This document shows, one piece after another, positions 44,715 through 54,676 of a stretch of DNA of 64,000 nt. The position numbers were made by a program, and so were the translations under genes. Numbering within the stretch: position 1 is the stretch's first letter; each line of letters begins with the position of its first letter. The stretch spans positions 1 to 64,000 of the forward strand of contig CAKONK010000007.1 in assembly GCA_934097085.1 (NCBI GenBank). Reading direction: 5' to 3'. The notes under the pieces are model-generated. The model did no database searches, was not told where the DNA came from, and saw only the letters and a list, made by a program, of their open reading frames with translations. Source of the DNA: an uncultured Bacilli bacterium (GTDB lineage: Bacteria; Bacillota_I; Bacilli_A; RF39; UBA660).

Positions 44715-47006
44715 TTAATATATTTTAGGAATCATATTGCTTTGATAGTCTTCATATTTTTGCTTTTTATTTAGCAAAATAGTGTAATCTTTATAATATT
44801 TTATATACAGGTTATCTAAATAATCAATTATTTCTTTTCCCGAAGCAAAATCTGAATAATCAAGTTCTTCGAAAGTATATTTTTCATCAAGATTAATGAT
44901 ATCTTGCTTAAGCTTATTTATTTCACTTAATATAACTTTTATATAACTATTTGTATTTATATCCGTTTTATTATTCATTTCGCTTAAGGCATAATTTTTA
45001 ATTTGTTTTATTACATCAATTTTTGACACATTACCAGATACTTTTGTAAGTATTGGCATCAAATATAATCTGAATTTTTTAATAAAATCATTTACACTTT
45101 TATAATCCATTTCTTTTTTACCGCATAAATAATCAATAATATTTTGCTTTTCATTTTCTAAATAAGTAATAAGTTCATTTTTAGCTTGCTCATCCTTACT
45201 ATACTTAATTATTTTAGTCAAAGTATCTAAGTCCTTTAAAATTTCATAATCTATTTTAACTTCTCCACCATTTAATTTATTAATCATACTTTCTATTAAA
45301 TCTAGAATATCATAATAATCAATGTTTTTTTCAAAGTTATGATACAAAGTATCTCTTAAGTTTTCCAATTTAATAATTGTATTAGTGTATAATCCGTTAT
45401 TTGTAGATAATGACAACCCTTCCTCTTCGACTACATAAGAAGTATTATATTCATCAATTATAACATTTACTTTATTTCTTATATCTTCTTTATCAAGTCC
45501 AATATAATCGATACTTATTATTTCTCTAGCAAGGTCAAGTATTTTTTCAGCTTCTTTTGAAAGTTTTGGTTCTTCTTTCTTATCTTTAGACTCCTTTATT
45601 TGTTTAGTATTATCCTCTTTTCGAGCTAAATCAGTAAATTCAGTTTTTAATGGAAAATCAAAAAATAATTCCGTTATTAATTTTTTACTTATCTTAGGGC
45701 CTTTTAAAGTAAAAGAGTTCACTTTTAAAATAGATAGAATTTTCCTATTATCTAAAAGAACATTATTAGGTAAAATAGCAAAAGCATCATTAAATCTATA
45801 GCAGTTGTGTTTATAAGTAAAATCAATTTCACCTGGAAGACCAAATCGGTGTTGTCTATAGCTTTTAATAATAAGATTTAAAAATCTATTCACATCATTA
45901 AAGAAATTAATTAATTCCTTTTCGCTTGTATAGGTAAGTGTAAAATTTGAATTTTCAAATAAATTTTTAGGCAATTCATAGCCGCTTAAATAGAGCCTAG
46001 AAAAAAGTGTAAAGTCACAAGGAATCGTTATATTATCAATAGGATCGTGACAACTAAAAGCACATTCTTCCACTGATTTTGTAATGTTATGAACAGTCAA
46101 ATTACTTATCGTTGCGTTGATGTCAGCATAGGCAAAGCTCAAAGAATTTAAACCTATTTTTAAATCAGTTCCATCAATATCAATATCTAAATTTAAATTA
46201 TAATTTTCACCATCAACAATTGAACTAATTGCAGAATTTTTTAATTTTTTTACACCTTTTGGAATAGTTAATTTGTATGACTTTACATCATGACACACTA
46301 TATTACCATCATCATCCATTTCAATAAAATTTTTATATGGATAAGAAAAGGAAACACCATCTTTTTCACTAACTAGCTCTATATTATTATTTGATTCAAT
46401 TTCATATTCACTTAATAATTCTTTAAAAAGATAAAAATTCATATATATATAAGAAAGCAAAGTATGGATTCCCTTATTTGTATATTCAGCAGAATAAGGA
46501 TATTCACATATTCTCGATTTACAAATTAGAATATTCGCTGCATCGTTATATTCCCATTCAAGAGGTAATATTTCGAGTGGTTTATTTCCCACAATGATAA
46601 AATTTCTATTTTTATAAGTATATTCATCGAAAGCTGCAATTTTGTATTTTGCTACCACAGTTCGTTGTTTGCCTGTTTTTACACAGTTTTGAGGTTTTAG
46701 AAATAATAAATCATTAGCCCATTGTAAAGGATAAGTTCCTAAACTAATATTTTTAAAATCTAAATCACCTTTATTTGTTCTATGCTTTTCAATAAATGGT
46801 ATAAGTGAGACGTCAGACTTTATAACAGGTCTTATAGAATACCCTTTGTCATATTCTCTGGTGGCTGCTATTTTACCTGTAATAATATCATCAGTTACAA
46901 TATAACTTACAACAAACCGAGTTAATGCAGAACCTTCAGCCTCTTCTAACCAAGGATATAATCTTAAATAGTCATTAGTTAAAAATGTCATATATACTCT
47001 GTTCAT
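44715..47006 (-). CDS. array paralog A2 (763 residues)
   Basis: MNRVYMTFLTNDYLRLYPWL, then YSIRPVIKSDVSLIPFIEKH, LDFKNISLGTYPLQW and PLEWEYNDAANILICKSRI. The middle has EMDDDGNIVCHDVKSYKLTI and NITIPCDFTLFSRLYLSG. The C-terminal helical domain starts LSKEAEKILDLAREIISIDY. Its N-terminal two-thirds are close to A3 but clearly different from A1 and A4, giving two sub-types within the A genes. The linker is KESKDKKEEPK. Ribosome site AAAGGGTG; own module promoter at 47030-47063. Confidence 0.85.
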   Translation of the reverse strand: MNRVYMTFLTNDYLRLYPWLEEAEGSALTRFVVSYIVTDDIITGKIAATREYDKGYSIRPVIKSDVSLIPFIEKHRTNKGDLDFKNISLGTYPLQWANDLLFLKPQNCVKTGKQRTVVAKYKIAAFDEYTYKNRNFIIVGNKPLEILPLEWEYNDAANILICKSRICEYPYSAEYTNKGIHTLLSYIYMNFYLFKELLSEYEIESNNNIELVSEKDGVSFSYPYKNFIEMDDDGNIVCHDVKSYKLTIPKGVKKLKNSAISSIVDGENYNLNLDIDIDGTDLKIGLNSLSFAYADINATISNLTVHNITKSVEECAFSCHDPIDNITIPCDFTLFSRLYLSGYELPKNLFENSNFTLTYTSEKELINFFNDVNRFLNLIIKSYRQHRFGLPGEIDFTYKHNCYRFNDAFAILPNNVLLDNRKILSILKVNSFTLKGPKISKKLITELFFDFPLKTEFTDLARKEDNTKQIKESKDKKEEPKLSKEAEKILDLAREIISIDYIGLDKEDIRNKVNVIIDEYNTSYVVEEEGLSLSTNNGLYTNTIIKLENLRDTLYHNFEKNIDYYDILDLIESMINKLNGGEVKIDYEILKDLDTLTKIIKYSKDEQAKNELITYLENEKQNIIDYLCGKKEMDYKSVNDFIKKFRLYLMPILTKVSGNVSKIDVIKQIKNYALSEMNNKTDINTNSYIKVILSEINKLKQDIINLDEKYTFEELDYSDFASGKEIIDYLDNLYIKYYKDYTILLNKKQKYEDYQSNMIPKIY

Positions 47007-47029
47007 AGTTCACACCCTTTGATACAACC

Positions 47030-47063
47030 ATTATATAAAAAAAGCAATTACTTTGCAAGTAAC
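47030..47063 (-). promoter_or_regulatory. combined terminator-promoter module before A2
   Basis: Same layout: TTGCAA (47053-47058), 17 bp, TATAAT (47030-47035). The arm reads AAGTAAT here, costing one stem pair against GTTACTT. Confidence 0.8.
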
Positions 47064-47066
47064 CAC

Positions 47067-49361
47067 TTAGATATTTAAATGAACTATACTACTTTCATAG
47101 TTTTCTTCGTTAAATTTAATTTTCATAAGATCCAAATATACTCTATAATATTCCATATATATTTTATCTAAATAATCAAGTATTTCTTTTCCTGTTTTAA
47201 ATGATGAATAATCTAAATCTTCAAATGTATATTCACTATCAAGTTCTAAAATATTTTTTTTAATTTTATCTATTTCAATTAATATTAGCTTTATATAATT
47301 ATTTGTATTTTCTGTAGTTTTATCATTCATTTCATCTATAGCATAATCTTTTATTTGCTCCATTACATCTACCTTTGATACATTACCAGATACTCTTGTA
47401 AGTATTGGTACTAAGAATAATCTAAACTTTTTCACAAATTCATTAATATTTTTATAATCAATTTCTTTTTTACCACATAAATAATCAGTTATGGATTGTC
47501 TTTCATTTTCTAAATAAGTAATAATTTCATTTTTAGTTTGTTCATCTTTATTATATTTAAGTATATTATTTAAAGTATCTAAATCTTTCAAAATTTCATA
47601 ATCTAAATTAACATCTTTATCATTTAGTTTTTTAATCATATTTTCTATTAAATCTAGAATATCATAATAATCTAGATTTTTTTCAAAATTATGATATAAT
47701 GTATCTCTTAAATTCTCTAACTTAATAATAGCATTTGTATACACTCCATTATTCGTAGTTAATGAAAGTCCTTCAGTTGTCTTTGATAAACCATTATTAT
47801 ATTCATCAACAATATCTTTGACTTTTGTTTTTACATTTTCTTTATCAAGGCCTATATAATCAATACTCATTATTTCCCTAGCTAAATCTAGTATGTGTTC
47901 TGCTTCTTTTGAAAGTTTTGGCTTTTCTTCCTTATCTTTAGACTCCTTTATTTGTTTAGTATTATCCTCTTTTTGAACTAAATCAGTAAAATCCTTTTTT
48001 ACAGAAAAATTTGGAAATAATTTTGATATTAATTCATCACTAATCTTAGGGCCTTTTAAAGTAAAATAACTCACTTTTAAAATAGATAATATTTCTTTCT
48101 TTGCTAATAGTTTCTTACTTGGAATACACTTAGTAGCATTGTCAAACATGTACAAATTATGTTTATAAGTAAAATCAATTCTATTTGGGCATTCAAAAAA
48201 TAATAAGTCTTTTTCTTTTCTATTGCTTTTGATAATAAGATTTAAAAATCTATTTATATCATTAATAAAGTGAATTAATTCTTTTTCACTATTATATGTA
48301 AGTGTTAAGTTTGATCCTTCAAACAAATTCTTAGATGTACGACCATCACTTAAATATAGTCTAGAGAAAAGTGTAAAATCGCAAGGAATAGTAATATTAT
48401 TTATTGGCTTGTTACAACTAAATGCACCTGTTTCAACACCTTTTGTAACATTATGAACAGTTAAACTATTAATCGAAGCATCAATATCTGCATAATTAAA
48501 AGCAAATGAATCTGACTCTATTTTTAAATCTTCTCCATCAATATCAATATCTAAATTCAAATTATAATTGTCCCCATCAACGATCCGACTACTTGCAAAT
48601 TGTTTTATTTTTTTTATCCCTTTTGGAACAGTTAATTTATATGATCTTATATCATGGCATACAACTTTACCATCATCATCCATTTCAATATAGTTATTGT
48701 AAGGGTAATCAAATGAAACACCACCTTTTTCATCAACAAGTTTTATAGAATTTGTTGTATCTACTTCATAATTTTCTAATAATTCTTTAAAAAGATAGTA
48801 ATTCATATATATGTAGGAAAGTAAAACAGAGCTATTATCAGATGTATATGGGATATCCCATATAGATTGCTTACATATTAAACTATTTGTTTTTATATTA
48901 TATTCCCATTTAAGAGGTTTTAATTCAATTACACCATTATTTACAAAAATAAATTTTCTATCTTCATAAACATATTCATCATATACTTTAAATTTTCCAT
49001 CTTGTATTAAAGTTATTTTTTTGCCAGTTCTTTCACAACTATTGGGATTTAAGCGAAATAGAGTTATAGCAAAGTATAAAGGGTAAGTTCCAAAACTAAT
49101 ATTTTTGAAATCTAAATCTCCTTTATTAGTTTTATGTTTTTCAATAAATGGAATAAGGGAAGCATTAGACTTGATAACTGGTCTTAATGAACAATTAAAG
49201 TTAATTGGCTTATTGCATGCATCTACTTTATCTACAACAGTATCATTAGTTACAATATAACCACCAGCATGACGAGCTAAAGCAGAGCTTTTAAACTCTC
49301 TTAACCAAGGATATGTTAGTAAATCATTTTTAGTTAAAAATGTCATATACATTCTATTCAT
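47067..49361 (-). CDS. array paralog A3 (764 residues)
   Basis: MNRMYMTFLTKNDLLTYPWL; CSLRPVIKSNASLIPFIEKH; FKNISFGTYPLYFA; PLKWEYNIKTNSLICKQSIW; EMDDDGKVVCHDIRSYKLTV; NNITIPCDFTLFSRLYLSDG. The N-terminal two-thirds pair with A2. The C-terminal domain (from KEAEHILDLAREIMSIDYIG) is instead closest to A1 and A4, so its halves have different histories. Ends ESSIVHLNI like A4. No cysteine cluster, signal or membrane segment. Confidence 0.85.
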   Translation of the reverse strand: MNRMYMTFLTKNDLLTYPWLREFKSSALARHAGGYIVTNDTVVDKVDACNKPINFNCSLRPVIKSNASLIPFIEKHKTNKGDLDFKNISFGTYPLYFAITLFRLNPNSCERTGKKITLIQDGKFKVYDEYVYEDRKFIFVNNGVIELKPLKWEYNIKTNSLICKQSIWDIPYTSDNSSVLLSYIYMNYYLFKELLENYEVDTTNSIKLVDEKGGVSFDYPYNNYIEMDDDGKVVCHDIRSYKLTVPKGIKKIKQFASSRIVDGDNYNLNLDIDIDGEDLKIESDSFAFNYADIDASINSLTVHNVTKGVETGAFSCNKPINNITIPCDFTLFSRLYLSDGRTSKNLFEGSNLTLTYNSEKELIHFINDINRFLNLIIKSNRKEKDLLFFECPNRIDFTYKHNLYMFDNATKCIPSKKLLAKKEILSILKVSYFTLKGPKISDELISKLFPNFSVKKDFTDLVQKEDNTKQIKESKDKEEKPKLSKEAEHILDLAREIMSIDYIGLDKENVKTKVKDIVDEYNNGLSKTTEGLSLTTNNGVYTNAIIKLENLRDTLYHNFEKNLDYYDILDLIENMIKKLNDKDVNLDYEILKDLDTLNNILKYNKDEQTKNEIITYLENERQSITDYLCGKKEIDYKNINEFVKKFRLFLVPILTRVSGNVSKVDVMEQIKDYAIDEMNDKTTENTNNYIKLILIEIDKIKKNILELDSEYTFEDLDYSSFKTGKEILDYLDKIYMEYYRVYLDLMKIKFNEENYESSIVHLNI

Positions 49362-49384
49362 ATCTATTTTCCTTTACTATAACA

Positions 49385-49418
49385 ATTATATAAAAAAAGC
49401 AGTTACTTTGCAAGTAAC
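49385..49418 (-). promoter_or_regulatory. combined terminator-promoter module before A3
   Basis: TTGCAA (49408-49413), 17 bp, TATAAT (49385-49390); identical in core to the module before A1, including the hairpin ending A4. Confidence 0.8.
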
Positions 49419-49421
49419 CAC

Positions 49422-51743
49422 TTAGATATTTAAATGAACTTTACTATTTTCATAATTTTCTACATTTGACTTTTGTTCCATAAGATCTAAATATGCTCTA
49501 TAATATTCGATATATTTTTTATCTAAATAATCAAGTATTTCCCTTCCTGTTTTAAATGATGAATAATCAAAGTCTTCGAATGCATATTCACTATCAAGTT
49601 CTAAAATATTTTTCTTAATTTTATCAATTTCATTTAGTATAAGTTTTATATAATTATTTGTGTTTACCTCAGTTTTATCATTCATTTCATTGAAAGCATA
49701 ATCTTTTATTTGCTCCATTACATCTACTTTTGATACATTACCAGATACTCTTGTAAGTATTGGTACTAAGAATAATCTAAACTTTTTCACAAATTCATCT
49801 ATATTTTTATAATCGATTTCTTTTTTACCACATAAATAATCAGTTATGGATTGTCTTTCACTTTCTAAATAGGAAATAATCTCATTTTTAGTTTGTTCAT
49901 CTTTACTATATTTTAGTATATTATTTAAGGTGTCTAAATCTTTCAAAATTTCATAATCTAAATTAACATCTTCATCATTTAGTTTTTTAATCATACTAGA
50001 AATTAAATCTAGAATATCATAATAAGCAAGATTTTTTTCAAAATTATGATACAAAGTATCTCTTAAATTTTCTAACTTAATAACTGCATTTGTATATACT
50101 CCATTATTCGTAGTTAACGAAAGACCCCCAGCTTTCATTGATAAACCGTTATTATATTCCTCAACAATATCTTTGACTTTTGTTTTTACATTTTCTTTAT
50201 CAAGTCCTATGTAATCAATACTTAATATTTCTCTAGCAAGATCTAGTATGTGTTCAGCCTCTTTGGTTGGTTTTGGGTTCTTTTCATCTTTTTCTTTAAT
50301 CTCTTCTTCAGGAATATCAGTAAAACTATATTTAATATTTGAGTTTTCTCCTAAAACACCTATTATTATTTCCTTATCTATACTAGGCCCAACCAACTTT
50401 ATACTGCCTAAACCTATTTTAGAAAATAAGGTTTTAGCGTTTAAATTATAATTGTTTTTTTCTAAAGAATGACATTTATAAAGCATATGCTTATAAGTAA
50501 AATCAATTCTATTTCTCATGATTGTTCTTGATAATAAATTAATAAACCTTTGAATATCATTAAAAAATGTTATAAGTTCTTTTTCATTTTTGTAATTAAT
50601 AGTTAAATTAGAGTCTTTTAAATAATTACGAGCCAAATATTTGCCACAAAAATAAAGTCTTGTAAAAAGATTAAAATCACAATGCATTGATACATTTTCA
50701 ATGGGACTATCAACACATAAAAATGGATCCGCTAAAAGAAGCTCATTTACATCAATATTAAGATTTTTAACTTTAACATTTAAACCTAAAGAGGAAAAAT
50801 CAAAAGCTTGCTGGTTTATAACTATCTTATTACCTTTTATGTTAATATTAAATACAGGATCAGTTATATGAACATAAGCATCTAAATTTTCAAGAGCAAA
50901 CTCACCAATTTTTCTCACGCTTTCATCATCAATGTTAATGTTATATTCTTTTTCTTCATGAGAAAATATTTTACCAATATCATCAGTAATATCAACCCCC
51001 ATTTCAGAGTAAAATGGAAATTCAATGTATTGTATTTCGTCCAAGTTTTTTCGATTAACTAAATTAACTGGTTCTGTTAATCTAGTTATTTTATCCTGAA
51101 GTACATCCTTTAATAAATATTCATTAAGAAAGTTGTAACCATACTTTTCAAAGGCATTGCTAGACATCTCTATAGAAAAACCTGCAATTATGTCTTTACA
51201 TACTAGGCAGTGTGATACCTTATCATAATACCATGTAAGCGGAGTTACTTTAACATATAAATCATTTTCTTTAATATAAGCATAATCTTCACCATCTAAA
51301 GTAACTGAATTACACTCTATTATCTTATCTCCGATTGGAATATGATACTTTTTACCATTAAAATTATTTTCTTTATACACATCATTTAATCTTTGAATTA
51401 ATACGAAGTTTTTTATTGTATATGTTGGATAACTTCCTAATTTAATTTCATTACCATTAATTGCAAGAGCATTTTTCTCTATGAATTTTTCCATATTATT
51501 TGTATCAATAACAGGTCTTATTCCATAATATTCTGTAATACCATCTAGATACGATTTATCCCAAAGAGTTAAAAATTGTTTTTTATATAAAGGTTCTCTA
51601 GAAATTAAATATGAATTACTATCATATAAATAGTTAACAAAATTTGTTGCACTTGCATTAATTCCTTTTTCTCTTAAAATATTTAACATCGAAGGAACCT
51701 CTGTATCTATTTTGCTTAAAAATGTCATATACAATCTATTCAT
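49422..51743 (-). CDS. array paralog A4 (773 residues)
   Basis: Start at 51743 (MNRLYMTFLSKIDTEVPSML) aligns with the other A genes and has an AAGGGGAAATAGAT leader; the longer frame runs into the promoter module. N-terminal module: EYYGIRPVIDTNNMEKFIEK, IKLGSYPTYTI, PLTWYYDKVSHCLVCKDIIA, FLNEYLLKDVLQ. Middle: SHEEKEYNINIDDESVRKIG and MHCDFNLFTRLYFCG. C-terminal domain as in A1 and A3. The N-terminal module is nearest to A5 and A1. Confidence 0.85.
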   Translation of the reverse strand: MNRLYMTFLSKIDTEVPSMLNILREKGINASATNFVNYLYDSNSYLISREPLYKKQFLTLWDKSYLDGITEYYGIRPVIDTNNMEKFIEKNALAINGNEIKLGSYPTYTIKNFVLIQRLNDVYKENNFNGKKYHIPIGDKIIECNSVTLDGEDYAYIKENDLYVKVTPLTWYYDKVSHCLVCKDIIAGFSIEMSSNAFEKYGYNFLNEYLLKDVLQDKITRLTEPVNLVNRKNLDEIQYIEFPFYSEMGVDITDDIGKIFSHEEKEYNINIDDESVRKIGEFALENLDAYVHITDPVFNINIKGNKIVINQQAFDFSSLGLNVKVKNLNIDVNELLLADPFLCVDSPIENVSMHCDFNLFTRLYFCGKYLARNYLKDSNLTINYKNEKELITFFNDIQRFINLLSRTIMRNRIDFTYKHMLYKCHSLEKNNYNLNAKTLFSKIGLGSIKLVGPSIDKEIIIGVLGENSNIKYSFTDIPEEEIKEKDEKNPKPTKEAEHILDLAREILSIDYIGLDKENVKTKVKDIVEEYNNGLSMKAGGLSLTTNNGVYTNAVIKLENLRDTLYHNFEKNLAYYDILDLISSMIKKLNDEDVNLDYEILKDLDTLNNILKYSKDEQTKNEIISYLESERQSITDYLCGKKEIDYKNIDEFVKKFRLFLVPILTRVSGNVSKVDVMEQIKDYAFNEMNDKTEVNTNNYIKLILNEIDKIKKNILELDSEYAFEDFDYSSFKTGREILDYLDKKYIEYYRAYLDLMEQKSNVENYENSKVHLNI

Positions 51744-51766
51744 ATCTATTTCCCCTTGCCATAACA

Positions 51767-51800
51767 ATTATATAAAAAAAGCAGTTACTTTGCAAGTAAC
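51767..51800 (-). promoter_or_regulatory. combined terminator-promoter module before A4
   Basis: TTGCAA (51790-51795), 17 bp, TATAAT (51767-51772); the same hairpin ends A5. Confidence 0.8.
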
Positions 51801-51803
51801 CAC

Positions 51804-54182
51804 TTAGTATATTTTAGGTATTAAATTTCTCTCATAAACATTTTGTTTTTGTATTTCATCATAAAGTTCAATATATTTTTGATAATACTTTATAAATAAG
51901 CTATCTAAGTAATCAATAATTTCTTTACCTGTATTAAAGGATGAATAGTCAATATCTTCGAATGTGTAATTACTATCAAGTTTTAAAATTTTTTGTTTAG
52001 TTCTATTTATCTCAGTTAAAATGATTTTTATATGATTATTTGTATTTTCTGTAGATTTATTATTCATTTCATCCAAGGCATAATTTTTAATTTGCTCAGC
52101 TACATCTATTTTAGATACATTACCACTCACTCTTACAAGTATCGGCACTAAAAATAATCTAAACTTTTTAATAAATTCATTTACACTTTTATAATCAATT
52201 CCTTTTTTATTACATAAATAATCTATAATATTTTGTTTTTCACTTTCTAAATAAGCAATAAGTTCTCTTTTAGTTTGGTTATCTTCACTATATTTAAGTA
52301 TATTATTTAAAGTATCTAAATCTTTTAAAATTTCATAATCTAAATTAACATCTTCATCATTAAGTTTTTTAATCATACTAGAAATTAAATCTAAGATATC
52401 ATAATAATCAATGTTCTTTTCAAAATTAAGGTATAAAGAATCTCTTAAATCTTCAAGTTTAATTATAGTATTTGTATAAAGTGTATTATTCGTAGATAAT
52501 GATAAACCTTTTGTTTCTTTAGTATAAAGTTTATTGTATTCATCAATTATTTCATCGAGTTTTCTGCGAACATTTTCTTTATCAATTCCTATATAATCAA
52601 TGCTTATTATTTCTTTAGCTAAATCTAAAATATGCTGTGCCTCTTTTGTAAGATCTAATTCATCATTAACTTTGGTAATTTTTTCTTCTGGTTCATCATC
52701 AGGAATATGAATAAGATTAAAATTAACACCAATTATTTTCTCAACTTTTTCTATGTTTAATTCAGGGCCATCCAAAGTAATGTCCGTTAACCCTAATTGT
52801 TCAAATAATGTACCTTTGGAAAAATCATAATTATCTGATTTAAGAAGTTCAAAATAATATTCAGTATTTTTATAGACAAACCTAATTTTTTCATTATTTA
52901 AATAATTTTTCTTAACTTTAGCAACAATTTTACTAATGTCCTTTAAAAAGGTACAAAGTTCTTTTTCTGATGTATAACAAATTGTTAATCTAGAACCCTT
53001 TAATAAATTATAAGCACAAAAATCACCAATATGAGTTAGAAATAGTCTAGAAAATATATTTAAATTGCAATTCAAGTTAACATTTTCAATAGGCCCTTTT
53101 ATATCAAATATTGGAAAATCTATAAATGTTTCTTTCGATTTGATAGTTAAACTTCTAATTTTGGCATTTACCCCAATATCTTTTAAATCAAATGGATTAG
53201 TTGAAATATCTTTATTATCGCCTATAATTGTAATATTAAGAGCTATTTCATCTTTATAACTATTTTTAAATGTATATTTTAAAAGATTACAATATAATTT
53301 ATTTATTTTTTCATCAATGACAATATTAAGTTCTTTTTCTTCGTGAGAATATAATTTTCCATCATTATCCATATCAATATCGCTATCATAAGGTAAACTA
53401 ATTCCTTGTAATTTATCATTATAACAATCATTTATAGTATTAACCGGCTCTTCTAATTTAATAATATTTTGTTTTAAAGCATCCTTTATTAAATATTGAT
53501 TCATAAAATTGAAAGCAATCTTATGAATTGTGTCAGGCATTGCTTTGGTATAAAAACCTGCAATAATATCTTTACAAATCAAAGAGTTGAAATCCTTATC
53601 ATAATACCAAGTAAGTGGCATTACTTTAACAAATACATTCTTATCTTTTATATAAACAAAATCTTCATCATTATAAGTAACTGTTTGACATTCCACTACT
53701 TTATCATCAACTGGAATATTATATACTTTACCATTATAATCAATATTTTTTAACAAATTTATAAGATTTAAATCAGTAATAACTTGTGTTGGATAACTTC
53801 CTAATTCCACTTCATCACGATTAATTATATTACCATTTTGTTTAATAAGATTGCTAATTAATCCATCAGTTTTAATAACAGGTCTTATTCCATAGTACAT
53901 TACCGCATCTTTAAAGTTGAATACATCACTTCTTATACACTGCTTTCTTTCCTTTAAATCTGATGTAATTATATATTGTATATCTTTATATGATTCACCA
54001 TCTTCAGGCAATAAATCTTTAACAATATATGGAGTATAAACTTTTGAGTACAAAAAATCTATTAAATTTGTTGGAAGTGCTTTAATTCCTTTTTCTCTTA
54101 AAACAGTTAGTCTTGTAGCTAAAGATATATTATTCTTGGTTAAAAAAGTCATATACACTTTATTATTTACAGCTTTTTCCAT
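51804..54182 (-). CDS. array paralog A5 (792 residues)
   Basis: MEKAVNNKVYMTFLTKNNIS, then MYYGIRPVIKTDGLISNLIK, VELGSYPTQVI, PLTWYYDKDFNSLICKDIIA and FMNQYLIKDALK. Middle: LPYDSDIDMDNDGKLYSHEE and NCNLNIFSRLFL. The C-terminal domain starts LTKEAQHILDLAKEIISIDY and is the most divergent of the A genes. It is the only A gene without the promoter module upstream. It lies 17 bp after the small membrane protein and so probably belongs to its transcript. Confidence 0.85.
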   Translation of the reverse strand: MEKAVNNKVYMTFLTKNNISLATRLTVLREKGIKALPTNLIDFLYSKVYTPYIVKDLLPEDGESYKDIQYIITSDLKERKQCIRSDVFNFKDAVMYYGIRPVIKTDGLISNLIKQNGNIINRDEVELGSYPTQVITDLNLINLLKNIDYNGKVYNIPVDDKVVECQTVTYNDEDFVYIKDKNVFVKVMPLTWYYDKDFNSLICKDIIAGFYTKAMPDTIHKIAFNFMNQYLIKDALKQNIIKLEEPVNTINDCYNDKLQGISLPYDSDIDMDNDGKLYSHEEKELNIVIDEKINKLYCNLLKYTFKNSYKDEIALNITIIGDNKDISTNPFDLKDIGVNAKIRSLTIKSKETFIDFPIFDIKGPIENVNLNCNLNIFSRLFLTHIGDFCAYNLLKGSRLTICYTSEKELCTFLKDISKIVAKVKKNYLNNEKIRFVYKNTEYYFELLKSDNYDFSKGTLFEQLGLTDITLDGPELNIEKVEKIIGVNFNLIHIPDDEPEEKITKVNDELDLTKEAQHILDLAKEIISIDYIGIDKENVRRKLDEIIDEYNKLYTKETKGLSLSTNNTLYTNTIIKLEDLRDSLYLNFEKNIDYYDILDLISSMIKKLNDEDVNLDYEILKDLDTLNNILKYSEDNQTKRELIAYLESEKQNIIDYLCNKKGIDYKSVNEFIKKFRLFLVPILVRVSGNVSKIDVAEQIKNYALDEMNNKSTENTNNHIKIILTEINRTKQKILKLDSNYTFEDIDYSSFNTGKEIIDYLDSLFIKYYQKYIELYDEIQKQNVYERNLIPKIY

Positions 54183-54199
54183 AAAGGTTCACTCACTTC

Positions 54200-54676
54200 T
54201 TATTTTAAGACCCTTTTTCTAGATAAAGGCATAGATAAATTTCCTTCAATATCTAAAGTAAAATTATTTTCTAATGTATTTTCATGTTGTAACTCATTTA
54301 ATTTAGACAATGCTTTGGTAAGCTTTTCTTCATAAGTTTTAATAAGTTCATTATCTTGAATAATATTTTGCTTAAAACTTAAATAATCCTCATTTATCTT
54401 TTTATATTCTTTTGAACTAGTTAGTAGTCTATCTAAAGAGACTGCAAAAAGCACTGTTGCTATTAAACTAGGTGATATATTTCCAGTGGATAAGCCCACC
54501 ACTATTAAAGCAAAATCTAAAATACTTGCAAGTAAAGAACAAATAAGTTTAATTAAAACTAGTGTCCTCGGAGACTTAGCATTTTTTAAACTTTTTTCAT
54601 CATTACTAAGTTTTTCATTATAATATTCAAACATATTTTTTGCTCTTTTAATTTGGTTTTCTAATTCTCTACTCAT
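54200..54676 (-). CDS. small coiled-coil membrane protein within the array
   Basis: 158 residues: an N-terminal helix (ENQIKRAKNMFEYYNEKLS), two membrane segments (about 38-62 and 68-84), then a second coiled-coil-like helix (KTYEEKLTKALSKLNEL) and a polar tail. The ATG overlaps the stop of B1 by 4 bp, and A5 follows 17 bp later. It could anchor or oligomerise the array proteins at the membrane, since it is the only member with membrane segments. That is inference from position. Confidence 0.75.
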   Translation of the reverse strand: MSRELENQIKRAKNMFEYYNEKLSNDEKSLKNAKSPRTLVLIKLICSLLASILDFALIVVGLSTGNISPSLIATVLFAVSLDRLLTSSKEYKKINEDYLSFKQNIIQDNELIKTYEEKLTKALSKLNELQHENTLENNFTLDIEGNLSMPLSRKRVLK

